Position numbers and translations under genes: made by a program. A stretch of 20,897 bases of DNA, from NCBI GenBank assembly GCA_964553405.1, contig CAZKLS010000042.1, forward strand, positions 1-20,897. Reading direction: 5' to 3'. The stretch's first letter is position 1. The number at the start of each line of letters is the position of its first letter. The notes beneath the pieces were generated by a model. The model was given only the letters and a program-made list of their open reading frames with translations. It did no database searches and was not told where the DNA came from. Shown here in pieces: positions 20,327 through 20,897 of the stretch. This stretch comes from DATIRA01 sp964553405. GTDB lineage: Bacteria; Pseudomonadota; Gammaproteobacteria; Steroidobacterales; Steroidobacteraceae.

Positions 20327-20897
20327 ATGAGCGAGAGCTTTGCCCAACTGTTCGAAGAGAGCCTGGCGAGTCAGCGGATACGCCCCGGCCAGATTCTCAC
20401 CGGCCGCGTCATCGACGTTAATGCCGACGTCGTCCTGGTCAGTGCCGGCCTGAAGTCCGAAGCGGTCATCCCCACGCAGCAGTTCAAGAACGAGCGTGGC
20501 GAGATCGAGGTCAGCGTAGGCGACGAGGTCGAGGTCGCACTCGACAGCGTCGAGGATGGCTCCGGCGAGACCCGCCTGTCGCGCGAGAAGGCGAAGCGGG
20601 CCCGCACCTGGGAGCGCCTGGAGAAGGCGTTCGAGGATGGCGAGACGGTGTCCGGCCTGATCAACGGCCGCGTCAAGGGCGGCTTCACCGTCGACATCGA
20701 CTTCGTGCGCGCGTTCCTGCCCGGTTCGCTGGTGGACGTGCGCCCCGTGCGCGACCCGAGCTACCTCGAGGGCAAGACGCTCGAGTTCAAGGTCATCAAG
20801 CTCGACCAGAAGCGCAACAACGTCGTGGTTTCGCGTCGCGCCGTGGTGGAGCAGGAGTACAGCGCCGAGCGCAGCGAACTGCTCGACAAGCTGCAGG
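20327..20897 (+). CDS. rpsA: 30S ribosomal protein S1 (5' part, cut by window end)
   Basis: The first 190 codons of ribosomal protein S1, which binds mRNA and brings it to the 30S subunit. MSESFAQLFEESL is the characteristic N-terminus that anchors S1 to protein S2. The first S1/OB-like domain follows (GQILTGRVIDVNADVVLVSAG, then LKSEAVIP), then the second (GETVSGLINGRVKGGFTVDI, FLPGSLVDVRPVRD, KLDQKRNNVVVSRRAV). The frame is open at the right edge; full-length S1 has about 550-560 residues. Control by S1 itself through its leader is known in gammaproteobacteria, and the leader here has its own peculiarity, a small abutting reading frame. Confidence 0.97.
   Translation, partial: MSESFAQLFEESLASQRIRPGQILTGRVIDVNADVVLVSAGLKSEAVIPTQQFKNERGEIEVSVGDEVEVALDSVEDGSGETRLSREKAKRARTWERLEKAFEDGETVSGLINGRVKGGFTVDIDFVRAFLPGSLVDVRPVRDPSYLEGKTLEFKVIKLDQKRNNVVVSRRAVVEQEYSAERSELLDKLQ

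Noticed and set aside
1..20897. tRNA, rRNA, CRISPR, insertion sequence, prophage or toxin-antitoxin genes
   Set aside because: I looked on both strands for cloverleaf arms, regularly spaced repeats, transposase-like proteins and small paired genes and found none.

Overview
This is a GC-rich, gene-dense chromosomal stretch from a gammaproteobacterium. The evidence is the gene content: ubiG-gph-yciK, gyrA-serC-pheA-aroA-cmk-rpsA, yciB-yciI-bolA, and yciO-trpS-scpA-scpB followed by an rluB homologue. TrpS carries a long insertion of a kind I recall from Xanthomonadales-like lineages, but the genus cannot be fixed from this window. I see no insertion sequence, prophage, CRISPR array, tRNA or rRNA gene. 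The window is mostly housekeeping sequence.

Layout. Bases 1-607 hold no convincing gene and are clearly AT-richer than the rest. They contain a strong sigma70-like promoter firing leftward out of the window, small operator-like dyads, a run of hairpins, and the terminator of the next operon. Bases 608-2585 (minus) are yciB-yciI-bolA-ppiC, a compact envelope/stress operon. Bases 2675-7168 (plus) are yciO, then trpS-scpA-scpB and an rluB-type pseudouridine synthase gene. Bases 7155-11933 (minus) are a five-gene operon with every junction overlapping: an MTA/SAH-deaminase-family amidohydrolase, ubiG, gph, rmuC and yciK. From 12090 (plus) come gyrA, then serC-serA-pheA-aroA-cmk (serine and aromatic amino acid synthesis plus CMP kinase). 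A terminator-like hairpin follows, then the 5' part of rpsA, cut by the window end.

How the genes work together. SerC and SerA are two steps of serine synthesis. AroA and PheA lie on the chorismate-to-phenylalanine route. ScpA and ScpB form the kleisin part of the SMC condensin. UbiG acts in ubiquinone synthesis and Gph clears phosphoglycolate.

Most notable observations. (1) The rluB-position pseudouridine synthase lacks the catalytic aspartate (Gly108) and its C-terminal Asn/Arg motif. (2) The MTA/SAH-deaminase-like protein keeps HxH and the metal Asp but has Pro at the positions of the third metal His and of a substrate/catalytic His. Both sit in conserved gene neighbourhoods and look like enzymes that have lost or changed activity. 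(3) A ten-codon reading frame in the rpsA leader stops exactly where rpsA starts. I did not find a clearly new multi-gene system.
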